Source: DAIDKA01 sp963708865 (GTDB lineage Bacteria > Pseudomonadota > Gammaproteobacteria > Steroidobacterales > Steroidobacteraceae). From it: a stretch of DNA of 64,000 nucleotides. This document shows, piece after piece, positions 10,431 to 19,776 of the stretch (within the stretch, counting starts at the first letter, position 1; every line of letters starts with the position of its first letter). The notes below the pieces were generated by a model. It ran no database searches, was not told where the DNA came from, and saw nothing but the letters and a program-made list of their open reading frames with translations. Location: NCBI GenBank assembly GCA_963708865.1, contig CAVPUC010000009.1, positions 62,001 through 126,000 of the forward strand, written 5' to 3'. Made by a program: the position numbers and the translations under genes.

Positions 10431-11117
10431 ATGCGTACCTACATTGTAGAAGATGATGCGGAACTGCGCGGCGCTTTGGTCAATCTGCTGCGTCAGAAGG
10501 GGTACCACGTCGAGGCCAGCGGCCGCGGCCGCGAGGCGCAGGAAGTCCTGTTGCTCAATGACTTTGATCTGGCCATTGTCGACATCGGCCTGCCCGACAT
10601 GGATGGCCTGTCCCTGATCCGCACGCTGCGCCGACATCAGCGTGGCCTGCCGATCCTGGTGCTGACGGCCCTCGACGCCGTGGACCACCGCGTGACGGGC
10701 CTGGATGCCGGCGCCGATGATTACCTGGTGAAACCCTTTGTCATGGCGGAGCTTGAGGCCCGTGCCCGCGCCCTGGTGCGACGCCACCGCGCCGATCGGG
10801 CCCAGTCGATCAAGATCGGCCCGCTCGAGTTGACGATGGGACAGCCGCGCATCCTCTTATCCGGCACGCCCGTGGACCTGACCGCCCGGGAGTTCACGCT
10901 GCTGGAACTGCTGGCGCAGCGCGCCGGTCGGGTCGTGAAGAAAGACGTGATCGCCAGCAGCCTCGCGCCCGCCGGTGAAGCGCTGTCCGACACCGCCATC
11001 GAAGTGGCGATCCATCGGCTGCGGCGGCGTCTGGAACCCTTTGACCTGAAGGTTCAGACCATCCGGGGCTTCGGTTACCTGCTGGAGGCGAAGGCGGAAC
11101 AGGAAACCGATGCCTGA
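10431..11117 (+). CDS. OmpR/PhoP-family response regulator (TctD/QseB-like)
   Basis: The 228-residue DNA-binding response regulator has a receiver with acidic pocket E7/D8/D9, phosphoacceptor D51 in I-V-D-I-G-L-P-D-M-D-G, and K near 101 in L-V-K-P-F. A winged-helix output domain follows (L-T-A-R-E-F-T-L-L-E-L-L, and near the end V-x-T-I-R-G-F-G-Y-L-L). The gene overlaps the sensor kinase start by 8 nt, so the two are translationally coupled. Its targets are not known; the adjacent RND operon is one candidate. Confidence 0.93.
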   Translation: MRTYIVEDDAELRGALVNLLRQKGYHVEASGRGREAQEVLLLNDFDLAIVDIGLPDMDGLSLIRTLRRHQRGLPILVLTALDAVDHRVTGLDAGADDYLVKPFVMAELEARARALVRRHRADRAQSIKIGPLELTMGQPRILLSGTPVDLTAREFTLLELLAQRAGRVVKKDVIASSLAPAGEALSDTAIEVAIHRLRRRLEPFDLKVQTIRGFGYLLEAKAEQETDA

Positions 11118-12480
11118 ACGTTCGCTGCGATCCGGCCTGACGCTGCGCGTTCTGGCCGTTGCGCTGCTGCTCCTCGTTCTGGATGGCATCTACTGTTATG
11201 CGCTGTCGGCGCATTTCGCCAACCTCGCCTACGACCGCTGGCTGATCGATGACGCCGGCTCCCTGGCGCAGGCGCTGAGCGTCGAGAACGGCAAGGTGAG
11301 CGTGGTGCTGCCGCGTGTGGCCCTCGCCATCTTCAAGTTCGATGACTACGACCAGACCTACTACCGGGTGGCGACCACCGGGGGTCGTCTGCTCGCCAAC
11401 GACGGCGCGCTGCCGGATGTGGCGCCCCGGCCCGATGGCAAGCCGCGACTGGTTTCGATGACCGTCGCGGGCATGCCGATGCGCCTGGTCGCCATGGAGA
11501 TCAGGCCGCCCGGCGCCGCCGAAGTCGTGCGCCTGATCATCGGTGAGACGGTCAACAAGCGCGCGACGCTGTTGTCCGAGATCCTGCTGGAGATGGCGCT
11601 GCCGCAGCTGGGATTGGTGCTGGGCGCATTGCTGTTTGTGCGCTTTGCGGTGGACCGCGGATTGCGGCCGCTGACGGTGTTGTCGGCCGCCATCGAAGCG
11701 CGCGGTCATGACCTCTTAAGGCCGGTGTCCGAGGCGGGACTGCCGTGGGAGGCGCGGATTCTGGTCACCCGCATCAATGACCTGCTGGGCCGGCTGCAGC
11801 AGACCATCACGGCACAGCGGCGCTTCGTGGCCGACGCCGCCCATCAGTTGCGCACGCCGCTCGCCGCCGTGTCGCTGCATGCGGAACGCGCGCAACGCAG
11901 CGCCGACAGCGAATCGCGCAATCAGGCATTGCAGGGACTGCAGTCCTCGATCGTGCGCGCCGCGCGCGTGACCCAGCAGCTGCTCGCGCTGGCCCGCTCC
12001 GGCCCCGAGGCCGCCGCTTCGCGCACCTTGGTGCCGCTTGATCTGGGCGCGCTGGCGCGCTCCGCCGGTGAGAACTGGATCGGCCCGGCGCTGGCGCGCC
12101 ACATGGACTTCGGCTTTGTGGCGCCGGCGCAGCCGGTGATGGTCCGCGGCCATGCCGGGTTGCTGGAGGAGCTGATCAATAACCTCATCGACAATGCGCT
12201 GCGCTACTGCCCGGAAGGGGCGAGTGTGACCTTGAGTGTGGCGGCGATGCCGCGGCCGGAGCTTGCCGTGACCGATGATGGCCCGGGCATCCCCGAGGCC
12301 GAGCGCGAGCGCATTTTCGAACGCTTCCATCGCGGCGCCACGGCGGACGCCGAGGGCTGCGGACTGGGGCTCGCCATCGTGCGCGAAATTGCCGCCGTGC
12401 ATGAGGCCACGGTCGTTGCGCAAACCGGGCGTGACGGCCGCGGCACACGTTTCGTCGTGAGCTTCGAGCGCGCGGCCTGA
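11110..12480 (+). CDS. two-component sensor histidine kinase (TctE/QseC-like)
   Basis: The 456-residue inner-membrane kinase is the partner of the preceding regulator. It has a transmembrane segment near residues 13-32, a periplasmic sensor of about 130 residues of the 2CSK_N (TctE N-terminal) type, a second membrane segment near 158-178, a HAMP-like stretch, an H-box (A-D-A-A-H-Q-L-R-T-P-L-A-A) and ATPase boxes (N-N-L-I-D-N-A-L-R-Y, then D-D-G-P-G-I-P and G-x-G-L-G-L-A-I-V). All catalytic motifs are intact. TctE-type sensors often respond to carboxylates, but the ligand here is unknown. Confidence 0.93.
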   Translation: MPERSLRSGLTLRVLAVALLLLVLDGIYCYALSAHFANLAYDRWLIDDAGSLAQALSVENGKVSVVLPRVALAIFKFDDYDQTYYRVATTGGRLLANDGALPDVAPRPDGKPRLVSMTVAGMPMRLVAMEIRPPGAAEVVRLIIGETVNKRATLLSEILLEMALPQLGLVLGALLFVRFAVDRGLRPLTVLSAAIEARGHDLLRPVSEAGLPWEARILVTRINDLLGRLQQTITAQRRFVADAAHQLRTPLAAVSLHAERAQRSADSESRNQALQGLQSSIVRAARVTQQLLALARSGPEAAASRTLVPLDLGALARSAGENWIGPALARHMDFGFVAPAQPVMVRGHAGLLEELINNLIDNALRYCPEGASVTLSVAAMPRPELAVTDDGPGIPEAERERIFERFHRGATADAEGCGLGLAIVREIAAVHEATVVAQTGRDGRGTRFVVSFERAA

Positions 12481-12501
12481 TTCTTGCTGCATCTCGCGCC
12501 C

Positions 12502-13774
12502 ATGGATTCTCCCATGTCAGCCCAGAGCGAGCGCTCGATGGCACCCAAGGAACCCGCGGGCCCGCAGCGCGATCTGCAGGCGCGCCTGCAGGCGGTTGTC
12601 GCGGAGCGCGATCAGCTCGCCCTGCAGCTTCGTGAACGTGAAGCGGACCGACAGGATTTCTTTGCGACCCTGGCCCACGAGATGCGCAATCCCCTGGCCG
12701 CCATGCGCAGCGCCGTGCACGTGCTGCGGATCGCGGAAAACGACCAAGCGCTCGCGCGCGCGGCGCACGCAATGATCGAGCGGCAGGTGGCGCAGCTCGC
12801 GCGCCTGATCGAGGACCTGACCGATGTGGCGCATGTGGCGCAGGGGCATCTGGAACTGCGCTGCGAGCGGGCGAGTCTGGAGGGGTTACTGCACCGTGCC
12901 ATCGATGCAAACCGCGCCGCGCTCGAAAGCCGCCAACAGCATCCGCGGCTGGAACTGCCGCCCGGGCCCATGTGGCTGAACGTGGACAGCTCGGCGCATC
13001 GTGCAGGTGTTCGCCGGCATCCTCAACAACAGTTCCAAGTTCAGCGACGTAGGGACCGAGATCCGAATCTGCGCGACCCACGATGATCGCCAGGTTACGG
13101 TGACCATTACCGATGAGGGCGCCGGCATCTCCGCGGAGCTGCTGCCGCAGGTGTTCGACCTGTTCACGCGCAACAGCCACGGCAACCGCGATGCGCACAT
13201 GGGCTTGGGTATCGGCATGACCCTGGCCAAGCGGCTGGTGGAACTGCATGGGGGCCGGATCAGTGCTCACAGCGACGGGCCCGGTCGGGGCAGCAGTTTC
13301 ATCGTACAGCTGAATCTGCTGCACGTGCCGGCGCTGCGCGTGGTGCCGACCGAGGCCGCCCCCATCGCCACGACGCCGGCACGCCATGGTGCGCGGGTAC
13401 TCATCGTGGATGACAATCGTGATGGCGCGCAGGGGCTGGCCATGATGCTCGATCTGGAGGGGCACGACGTGCGCACCGCGGGCGACGGGCTTGAGGCCTT
13501 GGCAGTGGCCGATGAATTCAAGCCCCACGTGGTGCTCTTGGATATCGGCATGCCGGGCATTGACGGCTATGAGACCGCGCGGCGGCTACGGGCCCGCCCC
13601 TGGGCTCACGCGACGCTGCTATGCGCGCAGACCGGCTTGGGCCAGGAGGATGACAAACGGCGCGCCCGCAGCGCGGGCTTCGATCGGCACCTGGTCAAGC
13701 CGATCGACCCGGAGGAACTCAATCGTTTGATGAACGAGGTGTGTGAGTCGATCCCCCAGAACGATCAGGGCTAA
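12502..13774 (+). CDS. hybrid histidine kinase with C-terminal receiver, one frameshift
   Basis: The soluble hybrid kinase has an N-terminal coiled coil, an H-box (T-L-A-H-E-M-R-N-P-L-A-A-M), ATPase boxes (N-N-S-S-K-F-S, D-E-G-A-G-I, G-L-G-I-G-M-T-L-A-K-R-L-V-E-L-H-G-G), then a receiver (V-D-D-N-R-D; phosphoacceptor in L-L-D-I-G-M-P-G; L-V-K-P-I). The frame breaks at about 12990-13000, where an extra base hides S-R-I-V-Q-V-F-A-G-I-L; without it the product is 423 residues. No membrane segment or sensor domain is present, so its input must come from a partner. A TTG at 12484 is an alternative start. It follows the TctE-like kinase by about 20 nt. Confidence 0.85.
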
Positions 13775-13803
13775 ATCCCCGATAGCACCGTGCAACTTCT
13801 GCA

Positions 13804-13834
13804 CGCAGTCGCGTAAAGATTGCACGCGACTGCG
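13804..13834. terminator. perfect 11-bp inverted repeat between convergent genes
   Basis: CGCAGTCGCGT and its exact reverse complement flank a 9-base loop, between the 3' ends of the hybrid kinase gene and the KGG-protein gene. Its position suggests a bidirectional terminator. A uridine tract is absent on both sides, so a processing or protein-binding role is also possible. Confidence 0.5.
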
Positions 13835-13871
13835 GCGATTGAACCTCAGCGTGCCGGCCCCGGACGACGCG

Positions 13872-14249
13872 TCACGGGGTGCTGTCACCAGCCGTGTCAT
13901 GGGCCGCAAACCCACTGTGGCTCGCCTGACCGCCCTTGCGACCGGCCTGCGCGGCCAACCCGGGATTTTGCGAGAAGCTGCGCTTCTCATCGGGCACGCT
14001 CTGGCCGCCCTTGCGCCCCGCCTGGGCCGCAAGTTCACGATTCTGGGAGAAGCTGCGCTTCTCGCCAGGCACGCTCTGACCGCCTTTGCGGCCCGCCTGC
14101 GCGGCAAGATCACGGTTCTGGGAAAAACTGCGCTTGGAATCAGGCACCGCCTTGCCGCCCATGCTGGCGATCTGACGTTGACGTTCCTGGTTCATCGAAG
14201 CAAATCCGCGGTTGGAAGTTCGGCCTTCCACACCTCTTGTCTGTGCCAT
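13872..14249 (-). CDS. KGG-repeat stress-type protein
   Basis: The 125-residue hydrophilic protein resembles the YciG/GsiB KGG-repeat stress proteins, which are intrinsically disordered and induced by general stress or desiccation in other bacteria. Three 25-residue units (residues 31-55, 56-80, 81-105) each read G-G-x-x-V-P-x-x-K-R-S-F-S-Q-N and then L-A-A-Q-A-G-R-K. I chose the ATG at 14249 because AGGAG lies 7 nt upstream; a longer frame to 14333 lacks this. It is convergent with the hybrid kinase and upstream of the 3' end of the ccm operon. Confidence 0.8.
   Translation of the reverse strand: MAQTRGVEGRTSNRGFASMNQERQRQIASMGGKAVPDSKRSFSQNRDLAAQAGRKGGQSVPGEKRSFSQNRELAAQAGRKGGQSVPDEKRSFSQNPGLAAQAGRKGGQASHSGFAAHDTAGDSTP
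13935..14159 (-). repeat. three tandem 75-bp coding repeats
   Basis: Three in-frame 75-bp units encode the KGG repeats. They are similar but not identical at the DNA level, which suggests duplication followed by divergence under protein-level constraint. Confidence 0.75.
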
Positions 14250-14425
14250 ACCCGGCTCCTTACTCGTAATGGGAGGAAGTCCTAAGCGAGGACTGAAGCA
14301 AGACCCATGCCGTACGGATACACGATACGTCATCCCGCCTCCGAATCGACATTACTGTTCTGTTGCGAGCATGAATATTTTCGCCAGTTCTGAAGCGACC
14401 GGCGAACGGGACAAGATATTGCGGC

Positions 14426-15468
14426 TCAGGGGGTCAGCCGATCGATGAGAATGCTGACAGCGCCGGTCGCGGCGACGTGGTAGGCAACTGAACCAAACGG
14501 GTCGCCGGTGCGCGCCAGCGGGCCACCCGAACTGGACAGCCGTGCCACGATCTCGACATCCTGCCCGACCTGCATGCCGTGCCCCGCGAGCATGGCGTCT
14601 GCCGAGGAGAGCTCCACCGTCTGCGGGAAATGCGCCTGAAGGCGTTTGACGGCCAGCGGGGGTCCTGCCGCGCGCGGATCTCGCACGAATACAAACAGGG
14701 GCGCATCCGTCTTGCCGGCGACCTTAAGCGTAGGCGCAAGCTTGATAGTAATTTTAACCCGCGCCGACTGCCCGGAAGCCTCAGCGCGGGCGCGGCCGCG
14801 CCCGTCGGCGCCGCGTCCGGTGCCGCCGCTCCTAAGGCCTGGTCGATCGCATTGATCTGCTGCTCGACGATGGGCCGCACGTTGTCAGGGGGATTCGCCG
14901 CCAGCAACGCCACGAAGCGCTGGCGCGCCAGCGGCAGCTGCTTGCGCTGGATGGCAGCCGCGGCGCCATAAAACAATGCCTTGGGTGATTGCGGTGCGAG
15001 CCGCAGCGCCTGCTCGACCAGATCGCCCGCCCGGCCGGTCAGCTGAGAGGCGTCCTGCGACACCAGCGCCTCGGCCAGCCCCAGAAGCGCGTCCGCGTTC
15101 TGCCCCTTGGCGAGCGCATTGGCGCGCTCATAGGCGTGCACCGCCAGCGGCGTCTCCTCGAGCACGCTGTAGGAGCGACCGAGCAGCAGCCAGCCGTTGA
15201 GATCATCGGGATGACTCGCCAGGCGGCGGGCGAGCGTCGCCACCATCGTCTGCGGCGAGGCCGCCGCTGCCTCAGCCTCGGCGCCCGACCAGCGCCAATT
15301 GCTGAATGTGGCGTACAACGCCCCGGCGCCGCCGAGCAATACCACCAGCACCGCGAGCGCGGTCCACGGCGAACGGGGCGCGACGGGTCGCGGCGACAAC
15401 AGCGGCACAGCGAGCAGCGCGGCCACCGCGAGCCCCATCGCGGTCGCGATGACGATGAACGTGATCAT
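14426..15468 (-). CDS. ccmI: cytochrome c biogenesis protein CcmI, one frameshift
   Basis: CcmI presents apocytochrome c to the CcmFH haem ligation complex. Two N-terminal membrane segments (residues 3-25 and about 38-55) are followed by a periplasmic TPR region (W-L-L-L-G-R-S-Y) and a C-terminal beta domain (V-K-I-T-I-K-L-A-P, F-V-R-D-P). The frame changes within a GC-rich stretch near 14800, consistent with one missing base. With it restored the protein is about 347 residues and ends S-I-L-I-D-R-L-T-P at 14426. The start overlaps the ccmH stop by 4 bp. It is the last gene of the ccm operon. Confidence 0.85.
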
Positions 15469-15899
15469 AACGGCAGGACGTCCGCATCGTCCTCGTTATC
15501 CACGAGCCGCGCGCGCTGCTTGAGCACGCGTACGGCCACGGACACACCGACGAGCAGCAGCGCCACGGGCAACAACCACAACCAGGCGTTGCGCCACGAA
15601 TACCTGGGGCGGAACAGGATGAACTCACTGTAGCGCGAGACCAGGTAGTTCTTGATCTCCTGGTCGGACTTGCCGGCGACGAGCATGTCGCGGATCTGCC
15701 GGCGCACATCGTTCGCGATCCAGGCATCGGAGTCGGCCAGTGTACTGTTCTGGCACTGCACGCAGCGCAGCTCGTGGATGAGCACCTCGTAACGCGCCTG
15801 CTGTGCAGGATCCGTCAACCGCGCCGGGTCGAGCGCCCAGGCGGCGCACAGCGGCGCCGCCGCCGCCAGCACCGCGAGCAGCATGAGCAGCGGCTTCAT
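15465..15899 (-). CDS. ccmH: cytochrome c maturation protein CcmH
   Basis: CcmH is a membrane-anchored periplasmic thiol-disulfide protein that keeps apocytochrome CxxCH motifs reduced. The 144-residue product starts at ATG 15899 with a signal peptide (residues 3-22). It has the family motif L-R-C-V-Q-C-Q-N with its redox cysteine pair, and one C-terminal membrane segment near residues 110-128. The ATG overlaps the ccmG stop by 4 bp; a longer upstream reading would lie inside ccmG and is rejected. Confidence 0.92.
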   Translation of the reverse strand: MKPLLMLLAVLAAAAPLCAAWALDPARLTDPAQQARYEVLIHELRCVQCQNSTLADSDAWIANDVRRQIRDMLVAGKSDQEIKNYLVSRYSEFILFRPRYSWRNAWLWLLPVALLLVGVSVAVRVLKQRARLVDNEDDADVLPL

Positions 15900-16468
15900 G
15901 AGGCACCCGGCGTCGCGGGCGGCACGGTGGAATGCGGGGGCAGCCGCGACAGGAACTCGCGCTTCCACACCTCCCGGGTGATGCCCATGGGCTGTTTGAA
16001 GACGATCACGCCTTGGGGATTCACGAGGAAAGACTCTGGTGCGGCGGCGATGCCCAGATTGATGGCCGTGCGCCCGTCATGATCGCTGACGACCTGTCGG
16101 TAGGGATTGCCGAGCTTCGCCAGCCATTCGAGCGCGTCCGCATCCTCAGTGGGATTATCGGTCTTCCAGTCGACGCCGATGATCTGCACCCGCGCGTCAC
16201 GCTGCGCCGCAAGCAGCGCGGCGTGTTCTTCGCGACAGGCAACACACCAGGTCCCCCAATAATTGAGCACATACCACTGACCCTTCAGCTCCCGGGAGCC
16301 CAAGGTCTTGGTCGGATCGGTCAATATGGGCAGTTCCCAGTCCGGGATCTGGTGACCCACCAGCGGTGACTGCAGCACGCCGACCTCGGGCGAATGATTG
16401 ATGCCCACCGCCAGCACCACCACCAGCGCGGCGAAGACGCCCAGCGGGATCAGGAAGCGCGGATTCAA
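15896..16468 (-). CDS. ccmG: thiol:disulfide interchange protein CcmG/DsbE
   Basis: The 190-residue membrane-anchored thioredoxin-fold protein works in apocytochrome c reduction. It has an N-terminal anchor (F-L-I-P-L-G-V-F-A-A-L, residues 5-22), the active site W-G-T-W-C-V-A-C near residues 75-82, and the Pro-containing loop A-A-P-E-S-F-L-V. I chose the TTG at 16468 because it overlaps the ccmF TGA, matching the 4-bp overlaps throughout this operon. The longer ATG reading to 16585 adds an Arg-rich stretch that lies inside ccmF. Confidence 0.9.
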   Translation of the reverse strand: MNPRFLIPLGVFAALVVVLAVGINHSPEVGVLQSPLVGHQIPDWELPILTDPTKTLGSRELKGQWYVLNYWGTWCVACREEHAALLAAQRDARVQIIGVDWKTDNPTEDADALEWLAKLGNPYRQVVSDHDGRTAINLGIAAAPESFLVNPQGVIVFKQPMGITREVWKREFLSRLPPHSTVPPATPGAS

Positions 16469-18422
16469 TGCGCGGCTCCGAGCGGCGCCTTGACCCCGGC
16501 GCGCGCCTCGGCCCGCTCCAGACGATAGCGGCGATCGGAGAGCGCGAGCGCGCCACCCAGCGCCATGAACAGCGGCCCCAGCCACAGCAGCGTGATCATC
16601 GGCCGGATCTGCGCGCGCAGACTCCAGCTGCCGGCGCCCAGGTCATCGCCCAGCGCGACGAACAGGTCCGTGCCATGGCGGTTGTAGATGCCGGCGACCT
16701 TGCGCGTCTGCTGCTGCACCCAGAACGTGCGGCTCTCGGGAAACAGCGTGGTGATCGGCCGACCGTCGCGACTGACCAGAACGGTGGCGCGGATGGCGCT
16801 GTAGTTGTCGCCTTCGACGGGCTGTGTGCCCAGGAGCTTGAAGTCGTAGCCGCCGACCTCGGCGCTGGCCCCGGCAGACAGTGCGATATCCCGCTCGCTG
16901 GTATAGGACTCAACACAGGTGAGCGCGATGACCGCGACCCCCATGCCGATGTGCGCCAGCGTCATGCCGAGCACCGCACGCGACAGGCTCAAGTGCCGCC
17001 GCAGCCGATCCACCGGATCCAGGAGCGAGGACAGGATGATCCAGCTGCCGATACCGATGCCGACGATCGCGAGCGCATGGCGGCCGCCGTAAAAGCCAAA
17101 CACGATGGCGGCGCCCAGTGCCACCGCGATCGCCAAGGTCACCAGCAACGGGCGCACCGCGGCCTCGAGCCGACCGCGCTTCCAGTTGGCGTGGATGCCG
17201 ATCGACAAGCAGCAGCAGCAGCGGAATGACTGCTAAGAGGAAGGTCGGGCGAAAGTACGGCGGTCCCACCGACAAGGTGGGCTGCCCGAACGTGTCGGCG
17301 ATCAGCGGCGCGAGGGTGCCGCCGAGCACGGTCGCCGCAGCGACCACCAGCAGGATATTGTTGAACAGCAGAAAGCTCTCGCGCGACAGCAGATCGAAGC
17401 CGACATTGGATTTGAGCAGCGGCGCCCGCCACGCATACAGCGTCAGCGCTCCGCCGATCACCAGTCCCAGGAACGCCAGAATGAAACGCCCGCGCGAGGG
17501 GTCGGCCGCAAAGGAGTGCACCGACACCAGCACGCCGGAGCGCACCAGGAAGGTTCCCATCAGACTCAACGAGAATGCCAGGATCGCTAGCAGCAGCGTC
17601 CAGCTCTTGAACAGGCCGCGTTTTTCGGTCACGGCGAGGGAATGGATGAGCGCGGTGGCCACCAGCCACGGCATGAAGGAGGCATTCTCGACCGGATCCC
17701 ACGCCCAGTAGCCGCCCCACCCCAGCGTGTAGTACGACCACCAGCTGCCAAGCGTGATGCCGCAGGTCAGGAAGGCCCACGCCGCGGTCGTCCAGGGTCG
17801 TGTCCAGCGCGCCCAGTCCGGATCCATGCGGCCCTCGAGCATCGCGGCGCAGGCGAAGGAGAAGGCCACCGCAAGGCCCACATAACCCGGTGTAGAGCAC
17901 CGGCGGATGGATGGCGAGCCCCGGATCCTGCAGCAGCGGGTTGAGGTCATGGCCGTCGGCCGCCGCCGGAATCAAACGCCGAAACGGATCGGAGGTCGCA
18001 AGCGTAAACAGGATGAATCCGAAGCTGAGCACGCCCAGCACCCCGAGCACCCGCGCCGCGAACCGCTCCGGCAGGTTGCGGGAGGCGATGGCGACCGCGA
18101 GTGTCCACACGGCGAGCAGGAAAATCCACAGCAGCAGGGAGCCCTCATGCGCGCCCCACAGCGCGGCGATGCGATACATCAACGGCAGTGCGGAATTGGA
18201 ATTCTCGGCAACATAGAGGACCGAGAAATCATAGGTGACGAACGCGTATACCAGGATGCCGACCGCCGTCGCGATCATGACGAACTGTCCCGCGACGGCG
18301 GAGCTTGCGGCGGCAGTCCAGCGATCACGGGCCAGTGCCGGACCGACAATGCCGAAGAATGCCTGCAGTCCTGCCAGCAGCAGCGCCAGCACCAAGGCGA
18401 AGTGACCGAGTTCGGGCAGCAT
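16465..18422 (-). CDS. ccmF: cytochrome c haem lyase CcmF, two frameshifts
   Basis: CcmF is the large membrane haem lyase subunit that receives haem from CcmE and ligates it to cytochrome c. The WWD domain is intact (G-S-W-W-S-Y, then G-W-G-G-Y-W-A-W-D-P-V-E-N-A-S), as is the N-terminal L-W-G-A-H-E-G-S-L-L-L-W motif. Two one-base insertions split it. One is in a GGG run near 17898 (restored V-L-Y-T-G-Y-V-G-L-A). One is near 17207 after a CTG-repeat stretch (restored L-L-S-I-G-I-H-A-N-W). Removing both gives 651 residues, the normal length. Such repair in an otherwise intact ccm operon argues for sequence error. Confidence 0.9.
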
Positions 18423-18856
18423 CAGCCACCTCCCCGCGCCAGCGGCGCTGTGCCCGCAATCTTAGGCGGCATGTACTTCTCATCGTGCTTGGCAAGCACG
18501 TCATCGGCGACGAACACACCTTTGCCATCCAAACGCCCGTAAGCGATCACACCCTGCCCCTCACGAAACAGATCCGGCAGCACCTTGTCGTAGGTTACCG
18601 GCACATCGTGCTTGAAATCGGTTACCACAAAACTCACCTGCAGACTGCCCGGCACCCGCTGCACGCTGCCGGCGCGCACCATGCCGCCCAGCCGGAAATT
18701 CTGATCCCCATGCACGGCACCCTGCGCGACCTCGGTAGGGATGAAATAGAAGGTGACATTCTGCCGAAATGCCAACAGCGCGAGCCCCGCAGCGATGCCT
18801 ACGCCCACCACGATCCCGAGCACCAGATACAACCGTTTGCGTCGTTGCGGCGTCAT
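18422..18856 (-). CDS. ccmE: haem chaperone CcmE
   Basis: CcmE carries haem covalently in the periplasm between CcmC and CcmF. The 144-residue product has an N-terminal anchor near residues 9-27 and an OB-fold. The haem-attachment motif L-A-K-H-D-E-K-Y-M-P-P has the family-conserved His, followed downstream by the Tyr. The start at ATG 18856 overlaps the ccmD stop by 4 bp. The stop abuts the ccmF start. Confidence 0.93.
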   Translation of the reverse strand: MTPQRRKRLYLVLGIVVGVGIAAGLALLAFRQNVTFYFIPTEVAQGAVHGDQNFRLGGMVRAGSVQRVPGSLQVSFVVTDFKHDVPVTYDKVLPDLFREGQGVIAYGRLDGKGVFVADDVLAKHDEKYMPPKIAGTAPLARGGG

Positions 18857-19038
18857 GCGTTGTGCTCCTGTATTGCGAGCCGGCGGCGCGCATCGATCTG
18901 CGCCTGGCGCAGCAGACGCCGCGCCCAGACGATGTTCAGCACGATCACCAGCGCCGTCAGGCCAAACGAAGGCCAGACGTAGGCAGCGTATTTTCCCATC
19001 GCCAGAAACTGGGCCATCGATTGGAACTGGATCATCAT
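18853..19038 (-). CDS. ccmD: haem exporter subunit CcmD
   Basis: CcmD is a small single-span protein that helps release holo-CcmE from the CcmABC complex. The 61-residue product has the usual M-G-K-Y-A-A-Y-V-W-P-S-F-G start of the membrane segment (residues 15-27), then a hydrophobic stretch and a basic C-terminal tail. It lies between ccmC and ccmE with 4-bp overlaps on both sides. ATG 19038 and a nearby ATG at 19035 are both possible starts. Confidence 0.88.
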   Translation of the reverse strand: MMIQFQSMAQFLAMGKYAAYVWPSFGLTALVIVLNIVWARRLLRQAQIDARRRLAIQEHNA

Positions 19039-19769
19039 GCCAGCGCCTCACGGATCCAGGAGGCAGCGCGCTCGCGGCGCAGAATCTCAGCGCGCAGGCG
19101 CACCAACACAATCGCGCCGAAGTACAAGGTGAACCCCAGCAGGCTCACCAAAAGCGGCACCAGCATGGAGGTGGCAATAGTGTCCTTGCCCGCCAAACTC
19201 AATGACGAGGCCTGATGCAAGTCGTTCCACCACACTACTGAGTAATGCACGATGGGTACATTAACGATTCCCACCACTGCCAGCACGGCGCTGGCACGGT
19301 CTGCTCGCTGGGTGTCATCAAATGAGGCCCGGAGACCCATATACCCGATGTACAGGAACAGCAGCAGCAGCTCGGAAGTCAGCCGCGGGGTCCAAACCCA
19401 CCAGGTACCCCACATGGGCTTGCCGAACAGCGATCCGGTGGCGAGCGCGGCTGCGGTAAAGGAGGCGCCGATCGGCGCGCACGCCGCAGCCACGGCATGG
19501 GCGACTTTGATGCGCCAAATAAGGCCCACCGCGGCCGCCACCCCCATCCAGGTGTAGACCATCAGCGACAGCCAAGCGGTCGGCGCGTGCACATAGATGA
19601 TCCGGAAACCATCCCCCTGCTGATAATCCGGAGGCGCCAGCACCAGCCCGCCAAACAGACCCGCGAGGATCAGCGCGCTCGCGCTCCAGGCGAACCAGGG
19701 GGTCAGGCGCTGCGCCAGCCGGTACACATACGGCGGTGACCCCAGCCGGTGAAACCATGTCCAAGTCAC
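19035..19769 (-). CDS. ccmC: haem transporter subunit CcmC
   Basis: CcmC attaches haem to CcmE. The 244-residue protein has six membrane segments and the periplasmic tryptophan-rich motif W-G-T-W-W-V-W-T-P-R-L-T-S-E, which differs from the commoner form by T-P in place of D-A/D-P. Conserved histidines flank it (Y-V-H-A-P, V-H-Y-S-V-V-W-W). I chose the GTG at 19769, 8 nt after the ccmB stop, with a GGAG-like site inside the ccmB end. A longer frame to 19916 lies over ccmB. Confidence 0.92.
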   Translation of the reverse strand: MTWTWFHRLGSPPYVYRLAQRLTPWFAWSASALILAGLFGGLVLAPPDYQQGDGFRIIYVHAPTAWLSLMVYTWMGVAAAVGLIWRIKVAHAVAAACAPIGASFTAAALATGSLFGKPMWGTWWVWTPRLTSELLLLFLYIGYMGLRASFDDTQRADRASAVLAVVGIVNVPIVHYSVVWWNDLHQASSLSLAGKDTIATSMLVPLLVSLLGFTLYFGAIVLVRLRAEILRRERAASWIREALA

Positions 19770-19776
19770 GTTACGG

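Noticed and set aside
13935..14159. Tandem 75-bp repeats as a possible CRISPR array
   Set aside because: The units are in-frame coding repeats without spacers and no cas genes are near.
17203..17225. CAG/CTG short tandem repeat as a regulatory microsatellite
   Set aside because: On the minus strand it encodes a Leu run in a CcmF membrane segment, and a one-base indel beside it explains the frame change.
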